From CAWEYO01 sp963813315 (GTDB lineage: Bacteria > Pseudomonadota > Alphaproteobacteria > Rhizobiales > Rhizobiaceae): a stretch of 64,000 nucleotides of DNA. The notes below the pieces were generated by a model that was given only the letters and a program-made list of their open reading frames with translations, was not told the DNA's origin and did no database searches. The stretch is taken from NCBI GenBank assembly GCA_963813315.1, contig CAWEYO010000022.1, positions 130,356-194,355 on the forward strand. Reading direction: 5' to 3'. A program made the position numbers and the translations under genes. The first letter of the stretch is position 1; the number at the start of each line of letters is the position of its first letter. Below, one piece after another: positions 17,081 through 24,975 of this stretch.

Positions 17081-17119
17081 GAAGCAAAGGCCGCTCCGTC
17101 GGGGCGGCCTTCTGCTTTC
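17081..17119 (+). terminator. Strong hairpin between flp and cpaA
   Basis: GAAGCAAAGGCCGC pairs with GCGGCCTTCTGCTTTC across a GC-rich loop. It lies downstream of the presumably highly expressed pilin gene and 53 bases before cpaA. The T-rich tail is short, so partial termination or mRNA stabilisation is more likely than full termination. Confidence 0.5.
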
Positions 17120-17171
17120 AGAAACCGTGGCGGAAGTACGATCGAAACTTCAACCGTTTGACGGGATTGCC

Positions 17172-17693
17172 ATGCTCGAAGCTCTTATCTTCGTCGTATT
17201 TCCCTTTTGCATGGTCTATGCCGCGATCTCCGATGTCCTGTCGATGACAATCCCCAACATCGTAGCGGCGGTCCTGCTGGTGACGTTCGCCGTCGTTGCG
17301 CCTCTTACAGGGATGGTGTGGACCGCCCTTGCATGGCATTTCGCGGCCGGAGTCGTCGTGCTGGCAGTGACGTTCGGCCTGTTCGCATTCGGCGGGCTGG
17401 GCGGCGGCGATGCCAAGCTTCTCGCCTCGTCTGCGGTCTGGATGGGGTTCAGCCATCAGTTACTTGGCTATCTGCTCGTTTCGGCGGTTCTTGGCGGAAT
17501 GCTTGCGGTCGGCATATTGAGCTTTCGCAGATCGTCCCTGTCGGTTCATGCCGGCGGCAACATCTTCCTGCGCCACTTCGCTGACGGGAGCGCAGGCATT
17601 CCCTACGGGATTGCACTCGGCATCGGCGGCCTCATGACCTATCCGGACTCGGCGCTGATGCAGTGGGCGCTGGAGCGTCTGTCCTTTCAATAG
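17172..17693 (+). CDS. cpaA: Prepilin peptidase CpaA/TadV
   Basis: A 173-residue membrane aspartyl protease that removes the leader of the Flp pilin and TadE-like pseudopilins. It has about five to six hydrophobic segments and both catalytic Asp: CMVYAAISDVLSMTIPN (near residue 20) and the GxGD-type motif LGGGDAKLL (near 80). The N-terminal methylase domain of PilD is missing, as is normal for CpaA. The start at 17172 follows GACGGGATTGCC; an ATG 15 codons upstream is in the flp-cpaA spacer. The next genes of the Tad pathway (cpaB onwards) are 15.4 kb away, after a polysaccharide cluster. Confidence 0.9.
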   Translation: MLEALIFVVFPFCMVYAAISDVLSMTIPNIVAAVLLVTFAVVAPLTGMVWTALAWHFAAGVVVLAVTFGLFAFGGLGGGDAKLLASSAVWMGFSHQLLGYLLVSAVLGGMLAVGILSFRRSSLSVHAGGNIFLRHFADGSAGIPYGIALGIGGLMTYPDSALMQWALERLSFQ

Positions 17694-17694
17694 G

Positions 17695-17800
17695 GCATGA
17701 TCCCAAAAAGTGCGCAGCGGTTTTCGGATAAGATCATGCGAAAATCAAAGAGTTAGAGCGCGGTGACTTCCTTACTCCGGAGGAAGTCATCGCGCTCTAG
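17695..17800. repeat. Composite palindromic repeat after cpaA
   Basis: GCATGATCCC..AGATCATGCG followed by an 18-bp stem AGAGCGCGGTGACTTCCT with AGGAAGTCATCGCGCTCT (17755-17800, one mismatch). It resembles the element after cpaF and may work as a bidirectional hairpin between convergent genes. Confidence 0.8.
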
Positions 17801-17916
17801 GGTCGAAAACGCGGCGCTGTTGTATCGGCCCGAAAATCGGAAATCGATTTTCGGAAAGCAGGATGTGGAGATTGAAAGAGCTACAACGTCCTTTGCGCGT
17901 CCGAAAGGTATCGGCG

Positions 17917-18204
17917 TCACCACTTGACCTTGAGGTGGAATTTTTTTGCAATGACGGAATTGCGGTTCTTGCGCTTGAGCGGAAGCGCCGACCAGAGCAG
18001 GATTCCGACAAAATAGCCAACCTGCATGACGAAGAGCGCGAGGAAGGCATATGCCGCACTCCGAGGGAACGATGTGAGTTCATTCCAGAAGGCAAAGCCG
18101 AGGACCAGAAGGGCGACCGCCATCATTATCGCAAACCCTGCGATTCGCAGCCAGAACGCCGAAACGACTGACAGCACGGCAAGCGCCGCGAGCGTCAGCA
18201 ACAT
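17917..18204 (-). CDS. Small integral membrane protein of the polysaccharide cluster
   Basis: A 95-residue protein with about three hydrophobic segments (MLLTLAALAVLSVVSAFWL, FAIMMAVALLVLGFAFW, AYAFLALFVMQVGYFVGILL) and a basic C-terminal tail rich in Lys and Arg. I do not recognise the family. The start at 18204 has a good GAGGGG ribosome site; an ATG-like start ten codons upstream (18234) has none. It lies at the downstream end of the exo-type cluster, 112 bases beyond the exoF-like stop, in the same orientation. A role in export or assembly is only suggested by position. Confidence 0.65.
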   Translation of the reverse strand: MLLTLAALAVLSVVSAFWLRIAGFAIMMAVALLVLGFAFWNELTSFPRSAAYAFLALFVMQVGYFVGILLWSALPLKRKNRNSVIAKKFHLKVKW

Positions 18205-18316
18205 TTGAACCCCTCGATTGGATCGGCACGGCACCGCACCGTCCAGAAACAGGGAGTTTATACACGCGCGCTCTAATTTAAAACTCCCTCAGTTGATGCA
18301 ATAAACAGATGAATTG

Positions 18317-19702
18317 CTAATTCCCTGGCGGTATTTGTGGAGATTCTACCTCTTTCGGCGCGTCCATCGTCACGACTTCCACAGTATCCCTTGGTCGCAG
18401 CCGCGTATTTGCGTCAACCACAAGCTTTTGCGAACCTCCATTTCCTTCGCGGACGACCGAGAACGTAGGCTTTGGCCGCATATCGTTCTCGCGGGCTGCC
18501 AGGATCGCTGGCGTAGTGGTCGTCGCTTCAGTGATCAGCAATGCCGATGTGCGCATCTGAACTTTCGCATGTTCAAGTTTTGGCCGCACGTCTTGCAGAT
18601 CTTTCTCGATCTCGGAAATCCGAGTGCTTCGCACGTCCTCGCCATCGCGTTCTGCCTTTTTCAGAGCCTGTTTGCTGCGGACGGATGCAATTTCGAGGTC
18701 AAGGAGTTTCGATTCCGCGTCGGCGACCTCACGCTGCAATGACATCTGTCGAGAACTTACTGCCAGCCCTTTCTCGCGCAGCGAGACGACCCCTTTCAAT
18801 TCTTCCGTTGAGAGCTTGATCTGCACGTGTTGCGACTTGATCTTATCATCGAGGGTGGTGATCTCCTGTTCGTTGAGGGCCTGGATATCCTTCAGCGTCG
18901 CGAGTTGGGAGCGGAGCGTCGAGCTGCGTGCCATCATGAAGCCGAGCTCCTCCTTCGCGATAGCCGCAGCCTTCGGGTCCTCTCGGAATTCTGCGGGTAT
19001 TTCGAAACTATCCTTGCCTTCCAGTTCGGCTTCAAGGCGCGCTTGCCGCACCAGCAGCCTGGTGTAATCGAGCTCGGCCTCCTCCAAGTCTCCGGAAGAG
19101 GCGATCCGATCCCGCTCCAGCCGCATGAAGGCAGTATCCGCCTTGCGCAAGAATCCGCCGGCCATGCTGACGGCCTGGAGCACGGTCATGCTGGGGCTGT
19201 AGGCAACTGCACCCGGCTGTTGTACGTCGCCCAGGACGTAGATGGATCCATAGGATTCAATGGTGACGCTGACAGATGGCGCGTTCATAATGCCGGTCTG
19301 CTTTTGAAGTCCCTCGGCGATCTCCTTCGACAGTTCCGCGGTAGTCTTGCCCTCCACCACAAACTCGCCGCCGAGCGGCACCGATATCGTGCCGTTATTG
19401 ATCAGATAGCTTCCGGTCAGTGCCTCCCATTCTTTGTACTGCCCCTCCCCCTGCCGCCATTCGACGACGCGCAGGTTGATTTTGTCGTGAGCGCTGAGGC
19501 GATACTCGTCCGCGCGGGATGGTTGCGGCGAAAGCCCTGTGGCGAGCAAGGATGCCGCGAACAACGTCGCAGAAACTGCGCTTCGTCGGGCGCCCTGACG
19601 GAGCGCACCCACCATGCGGCTTCTGCATCCGGCAATGGAGGCGGCAACTGCGGTGAAACTGACCGTCAGCGCGAGGTTGCGGGGCCTGTTGAAGTCGATC
19701 AT
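18317..19702 (-). CDS. ExoF-like periplasmic polysaccharide export protein
   Basis: A 461-residue protein. Around residue 30 is a hydrophobic signal region (AVSATLFAASLLATGL); then the polysaccharide export domain (DKINLRVVEWRQGEGQYKEW, with the strand GTISVPLGGEFVVEGKTTAE), an SLBB domain (YVLGDVQQPGAVAYSPSMTV) and a long coiled coil (about residues 220-400). This order matches ExoF of Sinorhizobium, which helps carry succinoglycan-type polymer across the envelope. The start at 19702 (AAGGACAATGCC before ATG) is preferred; the frame is open to 19858. It is divergent from the GH16 gene. Confidence 0.85.
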   Translation of the reverse strand: MIDFNRPRNLALTVSFTAVAASIAGCRSRMVGALRQGARRSAVSATLFAASLLATGLSPQPSRADEYRLSAHDKINLRVVEWRQGEGQYKEWEALTGSYLINNGTISVPLGGEFVVEGKTTAELSKEIAEGLQKQTGIMNAPSVSVTIESYGSIYVLGDVQQPGAVAYSPSMTVLQAVSMAGGFLRKADTAFMRLERDRIASSGDLEEAELDYTRLLVRQARLEAELEGKDSFEIPAEFREDPKAAAIAKEELGFMMARSSTLRSQLATLKDIQALNEQEITTLDDKIKSQHVQIKLSTEELKGVVSLREKGLAVSSRQMSLQREVADAESKLLDLEIASVRSKQALKKAERDGEDVRSTRISEIEKDLQDVRPKLEHAKVQMRTSALLITEATTTTPAILAARENDMRPKPTFSVVREGNGGSQKLVVDANTRLRPRDTVEVVTMDAPKEVESPQIPPGN

Positions 19703-19962
19703 GGCATTGTCCTTGTGGTTACGCGCCACGACGATTCCGCTGAACAAGCCTGCCAGCATAAGGGAACCGCCGAAGACGGCATTTAGCACATAATCCTGAG
19801 TAAATCTTGTCAACAACAACAACGCATGACCCTTTCGATGCTTCACAAGCATTATCACAAAGCTGTTACAATTTCCGCAACTTATATTGTCATAGACACT
19901 TTCCAGTCACGGTTTTAAACTATACATTGCTCAGACGAAGCTCTTGGACAATCGGAGAAGTC

Positions 19963-20784
19963 ATGAGACATTCCATGCTCCAACTGATGATGGCGACGAT
20001 GCTCTGCACGGTCGGACTTCTGCCGGGAGAAGCGCTGACCGCGGGCGCGGGAACTGCCGATCCGCGCGGCATCGACCTTTCGGGCTACACGCTGACTTTC
20101 GACGAGGAATTCGAGCGGCTTGACGTTTCGTCCTGGGGTCCAGGCACACGCTGGATCGCCCACACACCCTGGAACGGGGATTTCGGCGATGCCAAGTTCA
20201 CTGATCCCGGCCCGGATTTTCCCTTCACGGTTCGCGACGGTATTCTCAGGATCGAGGCGCGAAACAAGGAGGGATCCGGCTGGCAATCCGGCCTTCTGGC
20301 CTCCGTCGACATGAACAATGACGGGTTCACGCAGTCCTATGGATACTTCGAGACGCGGGCAAAGTTTCCTGCCGGACCCGGTGTCTGGCCGGCTTTCTGG
20401 CTCATAGGCCGGACGAAAGCCTATACCGCCGAGATCGATGTCGTCGAGCACCATGGCGAATTTCCCGAGCGCTTTACCAGCGCGGTCCACGTGTGGGACC
20501 GCCTCGGAAAGAACCGCAACGTCACCGTTCGTCATCCAACCGCGGTGCCGGCGGGTTCCCTTTCGACGGACTTCCATACGTATGGCGTCAGTGTCGAGGA
20601 AGACTTCATTCGCGTGTTCTTCGACCGCCGTGAAGTCTGGGCGACGCCTACGCCGGCCGAGCACCGGATGCCTAAGTACATTCTCCTCGACCTGGCGCTG
20701 GGCAGCGGTTTTTCGATCAAGGACACGCCGAATCCGTCCTTTATGCTCGTTGACTACGTCAAGGTTTGGGAGCGGCGGCGCTGA
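19963..20784 (+). CDS. GH16 endo-glycanase (ExoK-like polysaccharide depolymerase)
   Basis: A 273-residue secreted glycoside hydrolase family 16 enzyme. A signal peptide (MRHSMLQLMMATMLCTVGLL) is followed by the beta-jelly-roll, with the catalytic signature EIDVVEHHGE near residue 164 that holds both nucleophile and acid/base Glu, preceded by GVWPAFWLIG. ExoK cleaves nascent succinoglycan in rhizobia; here it would trim the polymer made by the surrounding genes. Start at 19963 after CGGAGAAG. It is the only plus-strand gene within the cluster and has its own promoter region, 260 bases divergent from the exoF-like gene. Confidence 0.9.
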   Translation: MRHSMLQLMMATMLCTVGLLPGEALTAGAGTADPRGIDLSGYTLTFDEEFERLDVSSWGPGTRWIAHTPWNGDFGDAKFTDPGPDFPFTVRDGILRIEARNKEGSGWQSGLLASVDMNNDGFTQSYGYFETRAKFPAGPGVWPAFWLIGRTKAYTAEIDVVEHHGEFPERFTSAVHVWDRLGKNRNVTVRHPTAVPAGSLSTDFHTYGVSVEEDFIRVFFDRREVWATPTPAEHRMPKYILLDLALGSGFSIKDTPNPSFMLVDYVKVWERRR

Positions 20785-20822
20785 GCGGGTCATAGCCCGG
20801 CTATGGAAGGAAATTGCGCGGG

Positions 20823-21989
20823 TCAGCACGACAAGGACCTTCCATCGGTGACGCGCTCCAAGACCGAAAGCAGGGTGTCGATTTGCCGACCCACCGCGAT
20901 CTGGCCTCGCGTGGAATATTTGAGGGCGGCGCGTGAGAGATGTTCATACAGCCGGTCATCGCGCCACATCCGCTTCAGTTCCTCGGCCCAGATGCTGGCC
21001 GGTGCCGCCGGGTCCACCAGTATGCCGCCAGGGCCAACGGATTCCGGCAATGCGCCGATGCGGCTGGCCAGGACCGGAATCCCGCTGTAGTGCGCCTCGG
21101 TAGCGACACGCCCCCAGGTTTCTTCGCATTGACTTGGAATGAGGAGGATCTTCGTCTGGCGATAGATCGTGCGCATGTCGCTGGTTCGCTCGACAAGGGC
21201 GACATTTGCCAGGCGCTTGACCTGGCTCTCCAACTGGGCGGCCATTCGCGATCCGAGCTGCCATGCCCTGACAAATCGAAATGGGATGTCCGGACACAGC
21301 GCCGCCATCGCAAGCGCCTTCAACGCCCCTTTTTCCGGCACCGGATTTACGAATGTAACGAAGCGCCGGAACGATTCGACCCTGTAGCGTTCGGGCTGGA
21401 AGATCGGCGGCACGATGGTCGGCTTGACGCCCAGCCGGCGCTCGACCAGTTCCGCGGTGAACCCGGAGTTCGCGAAGCAGGCTCGGAAAGGCAGATCCGC
21501 CGAGCCAGGCCATGGCTCTGCTGTACGTTGAAAGTCGAGGCCATGAAAATAGGCGACGGCGGGAACGCCTCTGTTCTCGAAGTTCGTCGCCATTTCAATC
21601 ATCCTGCCGTTCTGAACTATGACAACGGCCGGCAAGCGCATTCCTCTGGGATTTCCCCAAGGCGTGCGCGAACGAAAGACTTCGTAGCCAAGCTGACTGT
21701 CCGACGTCACGCCGCTCTGTCTCAACCCGGCGGAAACAAGCGCACGCGCTCCGAAGGCGTCCTTGAGCGAAAGTTTGGCGAGCACAGCCGTAGAGATTCT
21801 GCGTGCGTTCAATTCCAGCGCCAGCTCATGCGTGTTGACCTGAAGCCCGCCCGTCACCTGCGGCAGGTGGGGCGTTCCGCTTGCCAACAGAATATCGATC
21901 CTGTCGGCGACAGTGCCGGCCGCCAAGTGGCCAGCCCATGGCGGCGTCTCGAAACGCTCGCTCAGCATTTTGCCGAAAGAAACAGCCAT
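20823..21989 (-). CDS. GT4-family glycosyltransferase
   Basis: A 388-residue GT-B fold glycosyltransferase that should add one sugar to the lipid-linked repeat unit at the inner membrane. The N-terminal domain contains GTPHLPQVTGGLQVNTHELA, typical of acceptor-side glycine-rich loops. The C-terminal domain has the E-x7-E donor motif, ETWGRVATEAHYSGIPVLAS, followed by IGALPESVGPGGILVDP. Donor and acceptor cannot be told from the sequence. It is separated from the next upstream gene by 100 bases and converges with the GH16 gene. Confidence 0.85.
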   Translation of the reverse strand: MAVSFGKMLSERFETPPWAGHLAAGTVADRIDILLASGTPHLPQVTGGLQVNTHELALELNARRISTAVLAKLSLKDAFGARALVSAGLRQSGVTSDSQLGYEVFRSRTPWGNPRGMRLPAVVIVQNGRMIEMATNFENRGVPAVAYFHGLDFQRTAEPWPGSADLPFRACFANSGFTAELVERRLGVKPTIVPPIFQPERYRVESFRRFVTFVNPVPEKGALKALAMAALCPDIPFRFVRAWQLGSRMAAQLESQVKRLANVALVERTSDMRTIYRQTKILLIPSQCEETWGRVATEAHYSGIPVLASRIGALPESVGPGGILVDPAAPASIWAEELKRMWRDDRLYEHLSRAALKYSTRGQIAVGRQIDTLLSVLERVTDGRSLSC

Positions 21990-22089
21990 TGTTGTTCACC
22001 CATGCGGCGTTTGCTCATCAAGAGGGCGTATTGTTTCGACCCATCCCTGCGTCGGCCCGAAGGTCGGAATCGATCGCGAGGTTCGAGGC

Positions 22090-23394
22090 TCAATGACGAG
22101 CGGCATGAAGCACCTCCACGTAGATATCGAGCAGCTGGTCCGTCCATTGCGTTGGATTTGGTGCGAAATGGCGAGAGCGTGAATACGCCGCCTTACTCAT
22201 GGCGAGCACGAGCGCATTGTCATTTGCCATCCGCCCCAGGACAGCGGCCAGCGCGCCAACATCGTACGTGTTGACGGTGAGGCCGAAGTTCCCGGTCTCG
22301 ACCTCGCTGGCGATCATCGCGAAACGCGGCATCACCACGGGGACCCCTGCTGCCATGGCCTCGAACGCAGCAAGGCCGAAGGGCTCGCGCATCCGGCTCG
22401 GCATCACGAGAACACGCGCGTTTTTCAATTCCTTGACGATTTCCGTCCGCGACAGCCGTCCAAGTCGCACCGCGCTGGGGTTGATCGAGGCGATTTCCTC
22501 TCGGAGCGGCCCATCACCGATGAAGCGGACTGGCACATCGGCCTGCCTTGCCGCGCGTGCCAGGAGGTCCGGTCCCTTGTCGAGATCGAGCCGGCCGAGA
22601 AAGATGAAGTTGCGGTTGCGCTCAGCTCTGACGCGCGCATCCGGCCACGGCTCGACCGCGTTGCGCAGGACCCGGACTGACCGGGTGTCGACGCCGCCGC
22701 GTATCAGGTGCGGCAGCATCCCGTCGTGGACCGCAACAACAGCGCCTACCTGATTTGGCTCGAACCGGACAAGGCCGCGCCGTATCGCCTGGCGGGCGGT
22801 CCGCCAGATTTTCTGTGTACGGCTCCGCCGGTCGCAATGTGTCGCGAGGCAGTCGAATGAAAGCGGCGTTCGCTCGCAGGGGGATTGGGTTTGATAGTCG
22901 AAATATCCGCCATTCGGACAGACGAGGAAGAAATCGTGAGCGTGGATGACGAGACGGGACGCAACGGGTTTCAACGCGGCAAAGATTGACGGCGAAAGGA
23001 TCTTCGACCAACCGTGCAGGTGGTAGATCGTGCCGGGCGAGTCGTATGCTTTGATCCACCTGGCAATGCGCGTTGCGGTGTGGCGGTTGTACAGGCCCCT
23101 TGCAACGGAGCTCAGCGGCGCGTCGACGATGTGCACGCCCCTCAGCGGCTCGACCCTGGTAGCAGAGCTTGAAAAGCCGATCCCGTCGTCGCCGCAGATG
23201 AAGACCGTCTTTAATCCGCGCTCCTCGAGATGTCGAAGCATTTCAAGAACCATGCCGGTCGCGCCGCCTTTGGCGACAGATGCATCGTTGATGACAACGA
23301 CCTGATCGATGGCGTCAGCGGACGCCGGCAACAATGCCGGCATCGCATTTGCCGCCTTCGGGAAAGTAACTGCCGGAATCGAAATCGCGCTCAT
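22090..23394 (-). CDS. GT4-family glycosyltransferase
   Basis: A 434-residue GT-B glycosyltransferase with a GT4 C-terminal domain: NFIFLGRLDLDKGPDLLARA, then REPFGLAAFEAMAAGVPVVM with the paired Glu that contact the nucleotide sugar. The N-terminal domain has DASVAKGGATGMVLEMLRHL and a long HDFFLVCPNGGYFDYQ segment with Cys pairs (CERT, CLATHC). The ATG at 23394 overlaps the TGA of the preceding GT2 gene (ATGA), so the two are translationally coupled. A longer open frame reaches 23559 without a plausible start. Confidence 0.85.
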   Translation of the reverse strand: MSAISIPAVTFPKAANAMPALLPASADAIDQVVVINDASVAKGGATGMVLEMLRHLEERGLKTVFICGDDGIGFSSSATRVEPLRGVHIVDAPLSSVARGLYNRHTATRIARWIKAYDSPGTIYHLHGWSKILSPSIFAALKPVASRLVIHAHDFFLVCPNGGYFDYQTQSPCERTPLSFDCLATHCDRRSRTQKIWRTARQAIRRGLVRFEPNQVGAVVAVHDGMLPHLIRGGVDTRSVRVLRNAVEPWPDARVRAERNRNFIFLGRLDLDKGPDLLARAARQADVPVRFIGDGPLREEIASINPSAVRLGRLSRTEIVKELKNARVLVMPSRMREPFGLAAFEAMAAGVPVVMPRFAMIASEVETGNFGLTVNTYDVGALAAVLGRMANDNALVLAMSKAAYSRSRHFAPNPTQWTDQLLDIYVEVLHAARH

Positions 23395-24332
23395 AGGGAC
23401 AGGATTCGCAATGGAGAAAGCCGCCCGGTGACAACGTCGGCGAGGGCCATGAGGTTGCCGCGGGCGCGTCCGGCCCGATCCACATAAGGCTCGGGACTGA
23501 TCATGCCCCGGAGGTTTGCCGCAACATTGCGGCTGGCGAGATAGAGAGCCCGGCGCCACGAATAGCTGCCTTTGCGCACCAGATAGATGGGGTTGGCGAT
23601 CTGCGAATAGCCGAGCCGAACGCCGGACTGGCGACCGGACTTGGTGCCGAGATGGATCCCGCGGGCGTTTGGGACCGCGACGACCCGGCCGTACTTCGCG
23701 ATGCGCCGGCTGAAGTCCACGTCCTCCAGCCAGCCATACAGCGGCAGATCTTCGTCAAACAGGACGCCATGCATGGAGGCTACCGCCAGGCGGACAGCCA
23801 TGTTGCAGCCATATCCGTTGTAGACATCCCGGATATCTTCCGCAGCGAGCGGTTCCTCGTCATATCCGGCGAGATGAGCCAGGGCCTGGTCGAAGTCGAG
23901 CCCCGGCCCCCGAATTCCGTCCTGAATGACGTGGCCCGTGGTCATCACCACGTCGGGGTTTCGTGCAAAGACAGAAAGCGTTTCCTGCAAGTAAGCCCTG
24001 CCGGGCAGGAAATCGTCGTCCATATAGACGAGTACGTCGGTCCTGTTGCCGGCCGCTTCAAGGATGACGTTCCGCTGTCGCGTGAGTCCGCGCGGACCGC
24101 AGAGGATGAAGCTGGTCGGGAAGCGCTCCGCGATGCCTGCCACATCGGACGCAGCCGGCGCGCAAACAAAGACCGCATCCGGGCGGCGAAGCTGATTTGT
24201 CAGCAGCCCGACAGCCTTCAGAACCATGCCGGCCCGCCCGGCGGTTGCTATGCCGACGGCGACCTTGAGGCGCGCGGCATCACCGGGGTGAACCCGCTCA
24301 TGTGTTTGCGGCAAACGGGGCGCGGCGGTCAT
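23391..24332 (-). CDS. GT2-family glycosyltransferase
   Basis: A 313-residue GT-A glycosyltransferase. The opening KVAVGIATAGRAGMVLKAV is the nucleotide-binding strand, YMDDDFLPG near residue 100 holds the DxD metal motif, and YGWLEDVDFSRRI near 210 holds the ED catalytic region. The C-terminal part has no clear transmembrane helix. The ATG at 24332 follows GGGGAGTTGAA. It starts one base after the methyltransferase stop codon and overlaps the next GT4 gene, so methyltransferase, GT2 and GT4 form one tight unit. Confidence 0.86.
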   Translation of the reverse strand: MTAAPRLPQTHERVHPGDAARLKVAVGIATAGRAGMVLKAVGLLTNQLRRPDAVFVCAPAASDVAGIAERFPTSFILCGPRGLTRQRNVILEAAGNRTDVLVYMDDDFLPGRAYLQETLSVFARNPDVVMTTGHVIQDGIRGPGLDFDQALAHLAGYDEEPLAAEDIRDVYNGYGCNMAVRLAVASMHGVLFDEDLPLYGWLEDVDFSRRIAKYGRVVAVPNARGIHLGTKSGRQSGVRLGYSQIANPIYLVRKGSYSWRRALYLASRNVAANLRGMISPEPYVDRAGRARGNLMALADVVTGRLSPLRILSL

Positions 24333-24333
24333 T

Positions 24334-24975
24334 TCAACTCCCCTTCGCCGGCTCGACGGGCGCTTTCTGCGCGAAGGCCCAGACCATGACGGGAAAGTCG
24401 GGTTCGTTTGCCAGGGACCCTGTGAAGCCCCGTTTCGGCCATCTCTTGAAATTGGCCTTGAGACAGGCGCGATTTCCCCATGAGTCAGTTTGAATGCGAT
24501 CAGCCTCGAAACCGGCTTCCTGAAGAAGATGCGAGAGGCCGGTGGTCGTCCAACGGCTGCAGTCGATCGGCGAATTGTGCACGCGAAGCAGAAATGGCGT
24601 GGCGATGATGAAATGGCCGCCTGGCCGCACCATCTCGTGGACGTTCTTCGCGGCCCGCAGCGGCCACGGCAGATGCTCGAACACTTGATCGGCGATGACG
24701 ACATCGAATTTGCGTGGAAGCGTTTCGGCGCAGATGTCAAAATCAGGGTATTCAGTCGTTGTATAGGATCTGAAATTGAACTCGCGGCGCCACTGAACGC
24801 CGCCAGAAATTTCGAGAACGTCGAGGCGTTCGGGTCCGAGTTGGCGCAGGAATTTGAACGACTGGCGGTACATCACGACACGAACCCAATCGACCGTGTC
24901 GTAGCCTATGGTTTGAAGCACGGTTCTCAGCCGGCGCTTGACCTCAGGGTGATGGTGGATCGAAAAGAGGCTCAT
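24334..24975 (-). CDS. Class I SAM-dependent methyltransferase
   Basis: A 213-residue Rossmann-fold methyltransferase. Motif I is LDVLEISGGVQWRREF, less glycine-rich than usual; ADQVFEHLPWPLRAAKN and EMVRPGGHFIIATPFLLRVH are motifs II and III of the Methyltransf_11 type. In this context it probably methylates a sugar of the polysaccharide repeat unit or a lipid-linked intermediate. The ATG overlaps the ExoP-like stop codon by one base (TAATG). Confidence 0.83.
   Translation of the reverse strand: MSLFSIHHHPEVKRRLRTVLQTIGYDTVDWVRVVMYRQSFKFLRQLGPERLDVLEISGGVQWRREFNFRSYTTTEYPDFDICAETLPRKFDVVIADQVFEHLPWPLRAAKNVHEMVRPGGHFIIATPFLLRVHNSPIDCSRWTTTGLSHLLQEAGFEADRIQTDSWGNRACLKANFKRWPKRGFTGSLANEPDFPVMVWAFAQKAPVEPAKGS

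Noticed and set aside
20940..22274. 444-codon plus-strand open frame
   Set aside because: Lies antisense to two clear GT4 genes; its product has no family motif and shows the Arg/Ala/Pro-rich composition of antisense frames in high-GC DNA.
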